From Gluconobacter sphaericus NBRC 12467 (GTDB lineage Bacteria; Pseudomonadota; Alphaproteobacteria; Acetobacterales; Acetobacteraceae), in assembly GCF_006539125.1 (NCBI RefSeq), contig NZ_BJMK01000003.1:124001-188000 (forward strand): a stretch of DNA of 64,000 nucleotides, in the 5' to 3' direction. The notes beneath the pieces were generated by a model. That model saw only the letters and a list, made by a program, of their open reading frames with translations. It searched no databases and was not told the origin of the DNA. A program made the translations under genes and the position numbers. The number at the start of each line of letters is the position of its first letter. Within the stretch, counting starts at the first letter, position 1. Shown here in pieces: positions 23,820 through 32,489 of this stretch.

Positions 23820-25799
23820 TTACTGGAAGGGCAGGTAGCGGAAGTCGAAGAAGATCTGGCTCATGCTGGTATGCGGATCGCCGCCGATGCCGGACCAGAT
23901 CTGTCGCCGCGAATAGGCAAGCTGTGTGCCCGCTTCCACGGTGCCGAACTTGCCTTTGAAGAAGCGCCACCAGCCACCGATCGTGATCTCCGAAACGCTG
24001 CGGGTATTGGCTGTGCAGGAGAGCGTGGAAAGTTCCTGTAGACAGCCTGCGTTGGAGTAGGCGGGGTTGCCATAGCCGTAAGATGCGCCGTTTGCGTTGA
24101 AATAGGAATGGCCGACGCGCTGCGTGCCGAAATAGCCATAGACATCGATGCGCGGGTTGGGATGCGCGATGACGCCCGCCTGGGCCTGGATGCCGAAGAG
24201 CGGATCGGGGCTACCATTGGCCTTGAGTGTGGCATCCGGCAGCAGGACGGATCCATAACGGTTGATGCCCCAGCCAGCGAGGCCGGCCATGCGCAGTTCC
24301 ACCTTGCCGGGAATGAGCGGCAGGATCATCGAACCGCCCGCGCCGCCGCCGACGGCGGTATTGTTATGGCCGGTATTGCCCATCGTCACGCGGTCATGAG
24401 GGAAGTGCAGGATGCCTTCCATTTCGTAATGGCCCCAGACGGGATCGTAGGCGACCTTGCCGATGACGTCGGGTGCGATCTCGTTGGAGAAATTGGTTGT
24501 GTCATTGGTCAGGCCAACACCGTTCTCGCCGATCGTGACGGTGGAGCCGTTGGGCATCGATACGGCTCCGTTGCTGGCGGAAAAGCCGGTCGTGTCATAG
24601 AGCGTGGCGGGATTTTCGATTGAAAGACCCGTCCACAGCCGGTGATGGAAGAAATCCTTCACGATGCGGACCTGCCACTGGCGGGACCAGGTTTGGCCTG
24701 CAAGCATCGACGCTTCAATCGTTTCCGGAAGACTTTCCTGTCGCGCGACGATACCCGCACGGCCCGGCGTCAGAAGGCTCCAGGCCTGGCCGCCGAGGAA
24801 ATGCCAGCCTGCCTTGTTGTCGTCATAGGCGAGATAGGCCTGACGCATGCGGAAGGAATAGCTGTTGCTCTCGTAAGGATCGGTCGTGACGGCGCCGGCG
24901 CCAAAATCGGATTCAAAAAAGCCCGAGATGATGGCTTCGGAATTGATGTTGCCGCGTGCGAGCAGGGACAGGCGGCTGTAGCGGGCGCTGCCGTTGAAAT
25001 TATTGGTGTGGTAGCGCGGCTCGTTCGGATACGGCATGTCCTGCCAGTAGTTGAACGTATCGGATGCGACATGACGGTTTTCGAGCACGGCGGCCATATC
25101 GACGAAACCGCCGAGCATGAGCGTGACCGGGCCAAGGTGGAACACGCCGTGATCGCCGATGGCACCTGCGGACTGCGCGCCCATCGTCTCACGCGGATGC
25201 GGACCCACACCGTTTTCTGCGAAATGGACGAGCACGTCTTCGGCGCGATGGCCGACGACGGCGAGTTCCGAGCCTCTGTCGGTGTCGATCACTCCGCGTC
25301 CGGTGGGAGAGAGGGAAACGCGGTCGCGTCGGGCCACGGCTCCGTGGACGGGTTCGGCTCTGGCGGCGGCGGTCATTTCGCTTGGTGTAGCTGCAAACTG
25401 GGGAGCTTCGGCAGTTTTAAGGCTATGACGGCCGGCGGAAACAGTGGTGATCCGTTTGCTATGGTCTGCGTGGATATCATTGCGATCAGGTAGATGGGCG
25501 GTGGCGAGCTGTCCGTCATGCGCGGGGGGCGCATGGGAGGCAGACCTGCTTGAGGTGCGGTGTCGGGCAATTTCCGCCTTCAGCAGGGCCATGTCGTGAT
25601 TGATGACGCGTTGTTCTTCCTGCACATGAGCCTGAGCGGCCTGAAGGCGACTCATTTCCTGTTCCATTTTTGAAACGATATCGTCATCGGCCCGCGCCGC
25701 GGTGCCCAGCATAAGAGCGCTTAGTGTCGTGCCGAGAAGCAAATATCCGCGTCCCGATAACCGTAGGGAGCGCAGCGTGCGGAAGGTGAGCGGTTGCAA
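23820..25799 (-). CDS. DcaP-like outer-membrane porin with N-terminal coiled coil
   Basis: 659 residues: signal peptide (cut near TAARADD), a coiled-coil segment (about 40-80; KMEQEMSRLQAAQAHVQEEQ), a long low-complexity, His-rich linker (about 80-210), then a beta-barrel from about 225 (LGPVTLMLGGFVDMAAVLE) to the C-terminal aromatic end (FFDFRYLPFQ). The arrangement matches DcaP-type trimeric porins, which transport dicarboxylates in Acinetobacter; the substrate here is unknown. It is convergent with the RND pump gene. The start is the first ATG and opens a clear signal peptide. Confidence 0.8.
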   Translation of the reverse strand: MQPLTFRTLRSLRLSGRGYLLLGTTLSALMLGTAARADDDIVSKMEQEMSRLQAAQAHVQEEQRVINHDMALLKAEIARHRTSSRSASHAPPAHDGQLATAHLPDRNDIHADHSKRITTVSAGRHSLKTAEAPQFAATPSEMTAAARAEPVHGAVARRDRVSLSPTGRGVIDTDRGSELAVVGHRAEDVLVHFAENGVGPHPRETMGAQSAGAIGDHGVFHLGPVTLMLGGFVDMAAVLENRHVASDTFNYWQDMPYPNEPRYHTNNFNGSARYSRLSLLARGNINSEAIISGFFESDFGAGAVTTDPYESNSYSFRMRQAYLAYDDNKAGWHFLGGQAWSLLTPGRAGIVARQESLPETIEASMLAGQTWSRQWQVRIVKDFFHHRLWTGLSIENPATLYDTTGFSASNGAVSMPNGSTVTIGENGVGLTNDTTNFSNEIAPDVIGKVAYDPVWGHYEMEGILHFPHDRVTMGNTGHNNTAVGGGAGGSMILPLIPGKVELRMAGLAGWGINRYGSVLLPDATLKANGSPDPLFGIQAQAGVIAHPNPRIDVYGYFGTQRVGHSYFNANGASYGYGNPAYSNAGCLQELSTLSCTANTRSVSEITIGGWWRFFKGKFGTVEAGTQLAYSRRQIWSGIGGDPHTSMSQIFFDFRYLPFQ

Positions 25800-26320
25800 C
25801 TAATTCATCCATGTCAAAAGATGTCTGGAACATGTGCATGAAGTCTGGCGCGATAGCTTTTAAAAATATTTTCAGGTCACTCCTGACGTACTTCATGTCT
25901 CCGGAAAGTTGTGGGGAGAGAAAAATATTATCGTGTGGATTTAGGAAAAAATAACGCAATAGTTAAATTTTTTCATATTTTGATTGGGTATTTTATAGAA
26001 AAAAATGAAAATCGATTAATATAGTTGAATAAAAAATTGTTAATTATATTTATATACAAATTAACATTAAATATAATTTTTCATTTATGGCGTGTTCGGG
26101 CTTTATTTCTGCCCTTTTGGGGATTTTTATTGGTTTTTCATTTTCTTTACGATATGATATTTTTTCTGTACCGAAAAGTATCAGAGCCGCTCTGGGCGCT
26201 GGCGGCTGACAGAATTACCTGCATGAATTCTGTATTTCGTCTTCACCCCATCCTACCGCTCAGGCATGCTGTGGTGGCGGGCGTGATGGCCCATGCGACT
26301 TGTGGAAATGGAATGCGGTG
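25800..26320. other. AT-rich intergenic region
   Basis: This 520-base gap is strikingly AT-rich in a GC-rich chromosome, most of all at 25930-26170, with long A and T runs. It holds the promoter of the leftward porin and possibly one for the rightward nitrilase-family gene. A 98-codon frame starting with TTG at 26025 has no recognisable features and is not called. It could be a site for a xenogeneic silencer or a scar of a past insertion. Confidence 0.6.
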
Positions 26321-27115
26321 ATGAGAGTTGCTCTGGGACAGTTTGCTGTTGCGCCGGACTGGGAAACCAACCAGCGGCAATGCCTCGACCTGATTGCACG
26401 GGCGCGGGAGGGAGGAGCAGAGCTTCTGGTCCTGCCCGAAGGGATTCTGGCTCAGGACATCAATAACCCGGAACTCCTGCCGCAGACGGCGCAGCCGCTG
26501 GACGGACCGTTCATGGAGGGGCTGCGCAAGGCCAGTCAGGGCATTGCCGTGGCGGGATGTGTGAATGTGCCTGACGGGCACGGAAGGTTCTACAACACGC
26601 AGTTCGTGTTGCGCGACGAAGCCTTCATTGCAACATACCGCAAGCTGCATCTGTATGATGCATTCAGCATGAAGGAATCCCAGCGCACCTCACCGGGGCT
26701 GGAACTGCCGCCCGTGGTGCAGATCGGGGATATGAAGGTGGGTCTTATGACCTGCTATGACGTACGCTTTCCGGAGTTGGCGCGTCATCTGGCTCTGGCG
26801 GGCGCAGAGGCCCTGCTTTTGCCTGCTGCCTGGGTGCGGGGGCCGGGCAAGGAACGCCACTGGGAAATCATGTCCGTGGCGCGGGCGCTGGAAAATACCT
26901 GCTATGTCGTGGCGGTCGGGGAATGCGGCGCGCGAAATACCGGGTTCAGCATGGTGGTCGATCCGCTGGGTGTCGTGACGCTGGCTCTGGGTGAGGCGCC
27001 GGCTCTCGGTTTTGCTACGCTGGAGCGGGAGCGGGTCGCTCATGCCCGGCAGGTGCTGCCGGTCCTGGAAAACCGACGATTTGTGGCACCGGTTCTGGCT
27101 GGTTTGAAAAGCTGA
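26321..27115 (+). CDS. Nitrilase-superfamily amidase (Nit1/omega-amidase-like)
   Basis: 264-residue carbon-nitrogen hydrolase. The catalytic triad is visible: Glu in LLVLPEG (about residue 42), Lys in YRKLHLYDAF and Cys in GLMTCYDVRFPE. The last two motifs are typical of the deaminated-glutathione amidase/omega-amidase branch, which clears side products of transaminases in the cytosol. The ATG at 26321 is chosen; a TTG at 26300 in the same frame is unlikely. Gene context does not add to the function. Confidence 0.88.
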   Translation: MRVALGQFAVAPDWETNQRQCLDLIARAREGGAELLVLPEGILAQDINNPELLPQTAQPLDGPFMEGLRKASQGIAVAGCVNVPDGHGRFYNTQFVLRDEAFIATYRKLHLYDAFSMKESQRTSPGLELPPVVQIGDMKVGLMTCYDVRFPELARHLALAGAEALLLPAAWVRGPGKERHWEIMSVARALENTCYVVAVGECGARNTGFSMVVDPLGVVTLALGEAPALGFATLERERVAHARQVLPVLENRRFVAPVLAGLKS

Positions 27116-27181
27116 AACGCGTTAGGATCGATCCCCTGATTTGCCGGCGGGGGTAAATAGTTTTCATGCATGCTTTAGCTT

Positions 27182-27550
27182 CGCAATTTGGGCTCTTCCG
27201 CAAGGTCGGACTGGCAGGCTGAGTCGGTCCAGCTCGGCTATCATTATTACCACAACGCCGATACGCCCGTGACACCGCCCGAAAGTACGCGGATGTAGAC
27301 TGCATGTCATCGGCAGAGAAGATATCGACATACCCATGCATTCCTGATTGTTCAGGCTCTGATGGAGCTGCTGCCAGACCCGCGAGGATTGGATCGCATC
27401 ATGCTTTATCCAGACAATTTCGAAGACACGACCTACGCCGTTTATTATCCGCAATGGTCCGAGTAAGCCGGACTTGAGTGGATCCATTGCGAATTGCGTG
27501 ATCTGGAAATCATGAATGACGGGCGGCTGGACAGACTGTTGGCGCAGCTT
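27182..27550 (+). pseudogene. Decayed gene, one frame broken by two stops
   Basis: One plus-strand frame reads with protein-like composition through this stretch (ESVQLGYHYYHNADTPVTPP, then FLIVQALMELLPDPRGLDRI, ending in AVYYPQWSE, then RLDRLLAQLDRGIGSLRQEL) but is interrupted by TAG at 27296-27298 and TAA at 27464-27466. The family is not recognised. No start codon is obvious upstream. The remaining bases between the nitrilase gene and the receptor end (27116-27629) hold nothing else that I can support. Confidence 0.4.
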
Positions 27551-27629
27551 GACCGCGGCATCGGGTCGCTGCGCCAGGAGCTAGGGGGGGGCTGGTTGTT
27601 CCGGTGTGAGGCCGGGTTCTTACATCCGT

Positions 27630-29783
27630 TCAGAACTCCGAGACGACTGAGAAAAACGTGCCGCGCCGCTGGCCGTACTGGGCCTGATAGATGCCGACGC
27701 CGCTGCCGTTGCGGAGCTGGTAGCGTTTGTCGAACAGGTTCATGACGTCCGCGCGGATTTTGATGTCATGCCCGACCGGGACCTTCGTGAAGGTGTGCTG
27801 ATAGCCGATGTTGAAGACGTCGTATTGCGGCTCTTTTTCCAGATTGGCGAAGCCGCTGCGCAGGCCGTAGCCATAGACGAAATCGATATAGGCCATGTCG
27901 TGTTTCGTGGTCCAGGATGCCCCGGCCGTGGCAGTGAATTCGCCCTGATGGTCGAGCTGGATCGCGTGGTTGCGGATATAGGCGAGTTCCGCCAGATCGA
28001 ACTGGTACTGCGCCGAATTGATGTCACGGGCCGAGGTTTTGACGTAGGAAAAATTACCGAACAGCGACCACGGTCCGTGCCGCCACGAACTGCCGAACTC
28101 GGCACCATAGACGCGGCCGCGTTTGTAGCTGAACGGGGCGAGGATGACCGCCCGACCGAACTGCCCCAGATCGGTGAGGTCATGCGCCCATTTTGCATAG
28201 GCATCGAGCGTGATCTGAAAGTTCGGCGTGATGCGCTGGAGGATGCCGCCATCGACGTAATGCGATTTCTCGACTTTCGTGGCATCGTCGATCGTGTTGG
28301 CTGCGGCGTTGGTGGTGCCCGAAAAGCGGGCAAGTGTGGAGGGATAGACATATTGCGGGGAAGGCGGGGCGAAATAGCGCGAATAGCCCAGATGCAGTGT
28401 CGTGGTGCGGCCGGGTTTCCAGACCATGTTTGCGCGCGGGCTTAACTGCCCTTCATCGTCGAAGGACGAGGCGAAGCGGTCGTAGCGAATGCCATAATTG
28501 AAGGTCAGGTTATGGGTGATTTTATATTCGTCCTGAATATAGGCGCCCGCTTCGACGGACCAGTTGCCAGTATTGTCGATCATGCGTTTTGCGATGTCGG
28601 ATGTCTGGTTTCCGGCGTCGTCCACGGGGAAGGCCAGCGTATCGGTATCCAGCCGTTCGGACGTGTACTGCCCCAGCAGACCGGCCCGCAGGGTGTGATG
28701 GGGGGCGATATCGTAGGACAGGTCCGCCTGCATGCCGCCGGTCGTGAAGTCGTTGACTTCATGTTCGGAGACGCCCTGATAGATCAGGTCGCGGTCACGG
28801 TCCGGGGTGTAGTCGATCCGACCGTAGCGGAAATAGGGTGAGACCTGAAGGTTCAGTTTTTCGGTCGTGCGCTGATAGGACAGCACGGCGTAGTAGTTCT
28901 GTTCGGTCTGGCTGTCGTTCAGATTGGCCCAGTTCATGGACGGGTCATGCGGATTGACGCCCGCGACGTTGTACAGGGTCGTGTAGTCCGGGCTGGTCGT
29001 ATCGAATGTCTTGAACGAGTTGGGGATTTGGAAATCCGCGTAGGAGGCGCTCGTCAGCAGCGTGATGCGGCTTGTGTCGTCGAGATGGTAGGACAGATAC
29101 GCGAAGGCTTTCTCCTGTTCGGTCACGTCATGGATGGCGCGGAACGTGTTGCTCGGGTTTTCGATGCCGATATTGTTGCGCGTGAAGGAAAGGGTGGTGA
29201 AATAGTCCAGTTTTCCATGCTGGCCGCCAAACTGCACGGACGGGACGAACGTGTTGTAGCTGCCGCCATACAGTGAGACCTGATTGTGTTTGAGGCTGTC
29301 GCCGGTCTTGGTCGTGACGTCCACCACGCCTGCGGTGCGGAAGCCGAACTGGGCGGGGAGGATGCCGGTCAGCAGGTCTACGGACTGGATGATGCGCGTG
29401 TCGAGTTCCTGTCCGAAACCGTTCAGCCCTTCCGGCAGCAGCACGCCGTTGACGCGGTAGGTCAGGCCGCCATGCTCGCCGCGAACATGGACCTCGCCAT
29501 AGCTGTCGAGAACAACGCCGGGGACGCGGAGGAGGATCTGGCTGAAGGCCGCGTTCTGGCCGCCGGGTGTGGTGGTGATCTGGCGTTGGTCGATGGTGTA
29601 GTCCACGGCGCCGAGGCCGGGGAAAATGCGCGCGCGTTCGTGATTGAGATGTCCTGTGACGCTGATCCGTTCGGGGGCGGAGGCTTTCTCGGGCGAGATG
29701 GTTTTCTTGACGGTCTGCGGTTTTGTTTCGGGCAATGTGGGGGCTGCGAGCGCAGTCCCGAGAACGGCCATACTGACGCTCAT
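27630..29783 (-). CDS. TonB-dependent receptor, paralogue of the 13039 receptor
   Basis: About 717 residues: signal peptide (MSVSMAVLGTALAAP), a TonB-box-like ERISVTG, a plug domain (FSQILLRVPGVVLDSYGEVH, then VRGEHGGLTYRVNGVLLPEG) and a barrel ending in the terminal phenylalanine (FFSVVSEF). The plug aligns directly with that of the receptor at 13039-15345, and the barrel segments YSRYFAPPS, LGQFGRAVILAPF and RADVMNLFDKRY also match. The start is uncertain: 29783 or 29771 gives a proper signal peptide, while the frame is open to 29858 and would run through the palindrome at 29827-29844, which is better read as an operator. Confidence 0.85.
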   Translation of the reverse strand: MSVSMAVLGTALAAPTLPETKPQTVKKTISPEKASAPERISVTGHLNHERARIFPGLGAVDYTIDQRQITTTPGGQNAAFSQILLRVPGVVLDSYGEVHVRGEHGGLTYRVNGVLLPEGLNGFGQELDTRIIQSVDLLTGILPAQFGFRTAGVVDVTTKTGDSLKHNQVSLYGGSYNTFVPSVQFGGQHGKLDYFTTLSFTRNNIGIENPSNTFRAIHDVTEQEKAFAYLSYHLDDTSRITLLTSASYADFQIPNSFKTFDTTSPDYTTLYNVAGVNPHDPSMNWANLNDSQTEQNYYAVLSYQRTTEKLNLQVSPYFRYGRIDYTPDRDRDLIYQGVSEHEVNDFTTGGMQADLSYDIAPHHTLRAGLLGQYTSERLDTDTLAFPVDDAGNQTSDIAKRMIDNTGNWSVEAGAYIQDEYKITHNLTFNYGIRYDRFASSFDDEGQLSPRANMVWKPGRTTTLHLGYSRYFAPPSPQYVYPSTLARFSGTTNAAANTIDDATKVEKSHYVDGGILQRITPNFQITLDAYAKWAHDLTDLGQFGRAVILAPFSYKRGRVYGAEFGSSWRHGPWSLFGNFSYVKTSARDINSAQYQFDLAELAYIRNHAIQLDHQGEFTATAGASWTTKHDMAYIDFVYGYGLRSGFANLEKEPQYDVFNIGYQHTFTKVPVGHDIKIRADVMNLFDKRYQLRNGSGVGIYQAQYGQRRGTFFSVVSEF

Positions 29784-29826
29784 CCACGTGCAGGAGCGTT
29801 TATTTCGGGATAGTAAATTGATGATT

Positions 29827-29844
29827 ATATAGCATATGCTATAT
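29827..29844. promoter_or_regulatory. 18-bp perfect palindrome, probable operator
   Basis: ATATAGCATATGCTATAT is self-complementary and lies 44 bases upstream of the receptor start and 9 bases before the decayed regulator gene on the other strand. A related dyad, CAATAT-GCT-ATATTG, lies at 29941-29955; both contain ATATGCTATATT. A two-site operator for the divergent regulator is the simplest reading. Confidence 0.55.
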
Positions 29845-29852
29845 TTAGTGAT

Positions 29853-30418
29853 GTGCATGAAAGACGGCCTGCGAACGGGGTTTGGGGCATCATGGGTGAT
29901 GGAAGTCTGTCAGGAATAAAGCATCTGCGTGATATTATGCAATATGCTATATTGATTGGCGCGGAATTTTGGGGCATTGCAGCAGCAGTTTCCAATCAAG
30001 GCGCAGGTTATGGCGATGGTGCTGCGGCATTACGCGGTCAGGCGTGCGTGGATGCCATGTTGGACACGATGTGGCGGCTGGTAAAGGACGAGCCGGAATT
30101 TCTGGCGACCGTGGAGATCGAACTGGCAAGGTAGAGCAACCCGGATCTGGAAGTAGTGACGGCACCGGTTCGGGAGTGGATTGATCGGTTTATGACCCGC
30201 TGGCTTTCAGGGAGGCACATGGCCCCGTGGGACCCGTACTGCGTCGAGTTGCGGCTGCTCAATTCGGCGCTGTTCCACTGGAGGATCTGGCGCGCTTCTT
30301 TGAAGTCTGGCGGTGCTTGTTCCGGACAGATAAGGCCAAACATGCCGATGCCGTTTCTGACTGCCTTGTCGGTACCACTGTAAGGAATGTCGTGACTATG
30401 TCTGTCATCAAGGTTTGA
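29853..30418 (+). pseudogene. Decayed regulator gene, possibly TetR-like
   Basis: The plus-strand frame from 29853 reads ALRGQACVDAMLDTMWRLVK, then DEPEFLATVEIELAR, meets TAG at 30132-30134, and resumes in the same frame as SNPDLEVVTAPVREWIDRFM. Near 30270 the protein-like character moves to the next frame (PLEDLARFFEVWRCLFRTDK). The helical, acidic C-terminal pattern resembles the ligand-binding part of TetR-type regulators, but I see no helix-turn-helix, so the assignment is tentative. It is divergent from the receptor at 27630 and flanks the palindromic sites, which suggests a lost local repressor. Confidence 0.4.
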
Positions 30419-30454
30419 GCGACTGCTTGTGCTTTATAAGCAACAATGTCATTA

Positions 30455-30497
30455 CCACGCATTATTGCCAATGAGAACCATTTGCAATAATGCGTGG
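30455..30497. repeat. 14-bp perfect inverted repeat with 15-base loop
   Basis: CCACGCATTATTGC at 30455-30468 pairs exactly with GCAATAATGCGTGG at 30484-30497. There is no T-run. It may be an operator, an RNA hairpin or a terminal repeat of a lost element; it sits at the end of the decayed regulator region. Confidence 0.6.
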
Positions 30498-31026
30498 AGT
30501 GCGGGAAACAGACCTAAGTCAGAACGTCGTGGCGCTTTTGCCTGACGCGAGGTTTCCTCCGGATCAGGCGGAAGGCGGCGTAAGATTTGTGAAGCTTCCA
30601 GGGTTCAGGTGCTGCATGCCTTCAGAAAACGATTTCTCGATTTCTTCGCCATCAGGTTCGTCTTTCAGATTCTTCCGCGATCGCTGGGGTCAGAAATGGT
30701 CGGCTCTCGTCATGCTGTCACCCGGCGCAGGTTTTGGCGTCCCAGAAGGCGGGGACGCCAAGGCGCAGGATGGAACGTATACTGCAGGCACGACAGTAAC
30801 TGACAGCACGATCAACCTGTCTGCTGCGCGTGTTCACGCTCAGGTGGACGCTGACAGCAGCGACACGAACAATACCGTCCTCGATATCGGACGCACATCG
30901 GGCATCACCATGTCGTGGAAGGACCTTTATGTGGTCTGTCTTGCGGCGGTCCGCATAATCTACTCTCCGTGGGGACAGGGCTCGAAGTCAGCCGGCACCT
31001 TTCCGCTTAAATTCCTGTTTCTCTGA
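30490..31026 (+). CDS. Hypothetical protein, doubtful ORF
   Basis: 178-codon frame without recognisable motifs. The first half is rich in Ser, Arg and Pro with no clear ribosome binding site, and its start overlaps the inverted repeat at 30455-30497. The middle (AQDGTYTAGTTVTDSTINLS, then AARVHAQVDADSSDTNNTVL) has a more protein-like, Thr/Asp-rich composition and may be a fragment of a surface or structural protein. I do not recognise it; it may be non-coding or the tail of a decayed gene. Confidence 0.25.
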   Translation: MRGVRETDLSQNVVALLPDARFPPDQAEGGVRFVKLPGFRCCMPSENDFSISSPSGSSFRFFRDRWGQKWSALVMLSPGAGFGVPEGGDAKAQDGTYTAGTTVTDSTINLSAARVHAQVDADSSDTNNTVLDIGRTSGITMSWKDLYVVCLAAVRIIYSPWGQGSKSAGTFPLKFLFL

Positions 31027-31068
31027 CATCAACCTGCGGCCGGCGCGGTGCTGGCACAAGAAAGAAAC

Positions 31069-31596
31069 ATGTTCAAAACATTCATGAACCGATACGGGAC
31101 CCCACTGACGACCGGGTTCTTCATTGTCTCCGGCGTCACGGGTGTGGCGATGTTTTTCCACTGGGCGCCACAGTCGTTTCATCCCATTCATGAATGGCTG
31201 AGCATGGTGCTTCTCGCGCCGTTCATCCTTCATCTGGTGAAGAACTGGACGTCCCTGGTCAATTACGCCCGGCGCAAGACGCTGTATGTGCCGCTGATCA
31301 TCGCGTTCGCGGCCTGCATCCCGTTCATCTTCCAGGTCCCGGGTGGACATGCGGGTAACCGGAAAACCGCGTTCATGGCGCTTCCGGTGCTGGAACAGGC
31401 GCCACTGTCGGATATCGCCCCTCTGGTTCACATGGATGCGGACGGCCTGATTCATCGCCTTCAGTCTCAGGGCTACACGGTCATATCGGCGGAGCAGAGC
31501 CTCGACGATATTGCAAAAACGTCGGGACGCCCCGTCAATGATACGGTGGTCGCAGCCCTTCAGCGTCCGCATGATCATAGCGGCCATCAGGACTGA
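31069..31596 (+). CDS. DUF4405-type membrane protein
   Basis: 175 residues. Three hydrophobic segments (about 12-32, 42-60 and 76-94) carry the histidines of a DUF4405 (cytochrome b561-like) core: AMFFHWAPQSFHPIHEWLSM and FILHLVKNW. A soluble C-terminal domain follows, ending in a His-rich tail (PHDHSGHQD). It could be a small b-type cytochrome or a membrane quinone-linked protein; the heme is inferred only. The start at 31069 follows an AAGAAAG site. A terminator directly follows. Confidence 0.7.
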   Translation: MFKTFMNRYGTPLTTGFFIVSGVTGVAMFFHWAPQSFHPIHEWLSMVLLAPFILHLVKNWTSLVNYARRKTLYVPLIIAFAACIPFIFQVPGGHAGNRKTAFMALPVLEQAPLSDIAPLVHMDADGLIHRLQSQGYTVISAEQSLDDIAKTSGRPVNDTVVAALQRPHDHSGHQD

Positions 31597-31599
31597 GAC

Positions 31600-31629
31600 A
31601 AAAAGCCTTGGTCAGACCGGGGCTTTTTT
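31600..31629 (+). terminator. Rho-independent terminator
   Basis: AAGCC and GGCTT arms, extended by an inner GGTC-GACC stem, are followed by a run of six T. It ends the DUF4405 gene transcript before the Fur box of exbB. Confidence 0.75.
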
Positions 31630-31694
31630 CATTTCAGGCACCGAAAATGCGCACCGGATACGATGCGACATGTAGGAGCATGCGAATTATCCTT

Positions 31695-31719
31695 GATAAT
31701 GAGAATGACTCTTATTATC
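31695..31719. promoter_or_regulatory. Fur box upstream of exbB-exbD-tonB
   Basis: A 25-base near-palindrome (starts GATAATGAGAATGA, ends CTCTTATTATC) whose 18-base core is identical to the site at 18111-18130. It lies about 40 bases upstream of the exbB start, a good position for iron-dependent repression of the energy-transducing operon. Confidence 0.75.
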
Positions 31720-31757
31720 GTTGATGCAGTATCCCCGCAGTTCCTATAGGTGCCGTG

Positions 31758-32483
31758 ATGTCCCTCAGCTTTTCCCCCTGGCAGATGTTTCTCGACGCCG
31801 GCCCGGTCGTGCGGGGTGTCATGACAATCCTGACGATGGCCTCGCTCGTGACCTGGACGATCTTCATTGCCAAAACCATTGAACTACAGCGTCTTCGTGC
31901 GCGTCTGAAGAAGTCGGAAATCACGCTCGAAGACGCTGAGACGCTGGATATTGGCGAGGAATGGACGCGCGCCGGATCAGGCTCCGGCATTGCGCATGCG
32001 ATGATCATGGCTGCTGAAGTGGAGCGTCAGCGCTCGCAGGATATTACGGGCGACCGCGAGGGCATCAAGGAGCGCATCGTCCTGCATCTTGAGAGGCTGG
32101 AAGCTGCCGAAGGCCGTCGCCTGATGCGGGGGACTGGCGTGTTGGCGACTATCGGCGCGACGTCTCCGTTTGTCGGGTTGTTCGGCACGGTCTGGGGCAT
32201 CATGTCGTCCTTCACAGGCATTGCGGCTGCCCATGCCACGAGCCTTGCGGTCGTGGCTCCGGGCATTGCCGAGGCGCTGCTTGCAACTGCGCTTGGCCTC
32301 GTCGCGGCCATTCCGGCTGTGGTCATTTACAATCATCTCGCCCGTCAGACGGCCGCCTGTCGCGCCTGTGTCGCGGATCTGACGTCGCTCGTAATGCGTC
32401 TGGTGTCGCGGGATCTGGCGCGCGGGGTCAGCGGCGGCAAGGTGCTTCGCTTCGGTCGTGATATGCTGGCTGCGGCAGAGTAA
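31758..32483 (+). CDS. exbB: Biopolymer transport protein ExbB
   Basis: 241-residue inner-membrane proton channel subunit (MotA/TolQ/ExbB family) with an N-terminal transmembrane helix (about 20-40), a cytoplasmic helical region, and the conserved pore helices TIGATSPFVGLFGTVWGIMS and IAEALLATALGLVAAIPAVV. With ExbD and TonB it uses proton motive force to energise outer-membrane receptors such as the three in this window. The ATG at 31758 is preferred over an in-frame GTG at 31755. It is the first gene of an iron-regulated operon by its Fur box. Confidence 0.93.
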   Translation: MSLSFSPWQMFLDAGPVVRGVMTILTMASLVTWTIFIAKTIELQRLRARLKKSEITLEDAETLDIGEEWTRAGSGSGIAHAMIMAAEVERQRSQDITGDREGIKERIVLHLERLEAAEGRRLMRGTGVLATIGATSPFVGLFGTVWGIMSSFTGIAAAHATSLAVVAPGIAEALLATALGLVAAIPAVVIYNHLARQTAACRACVADLTSLVMRLVSRDLARGVSGGKVLRFGRDMLAAAE

Positions 32484-32489
32484 GCTTCC

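Noticed and set aside
26025-26321. 98-codon frame with Lys/Ile/Phe-rich start
   Set aside because: It starts with TTG in an extremely AT-rich stretch, has no ribosome binding site and its second half resembles no known protein.
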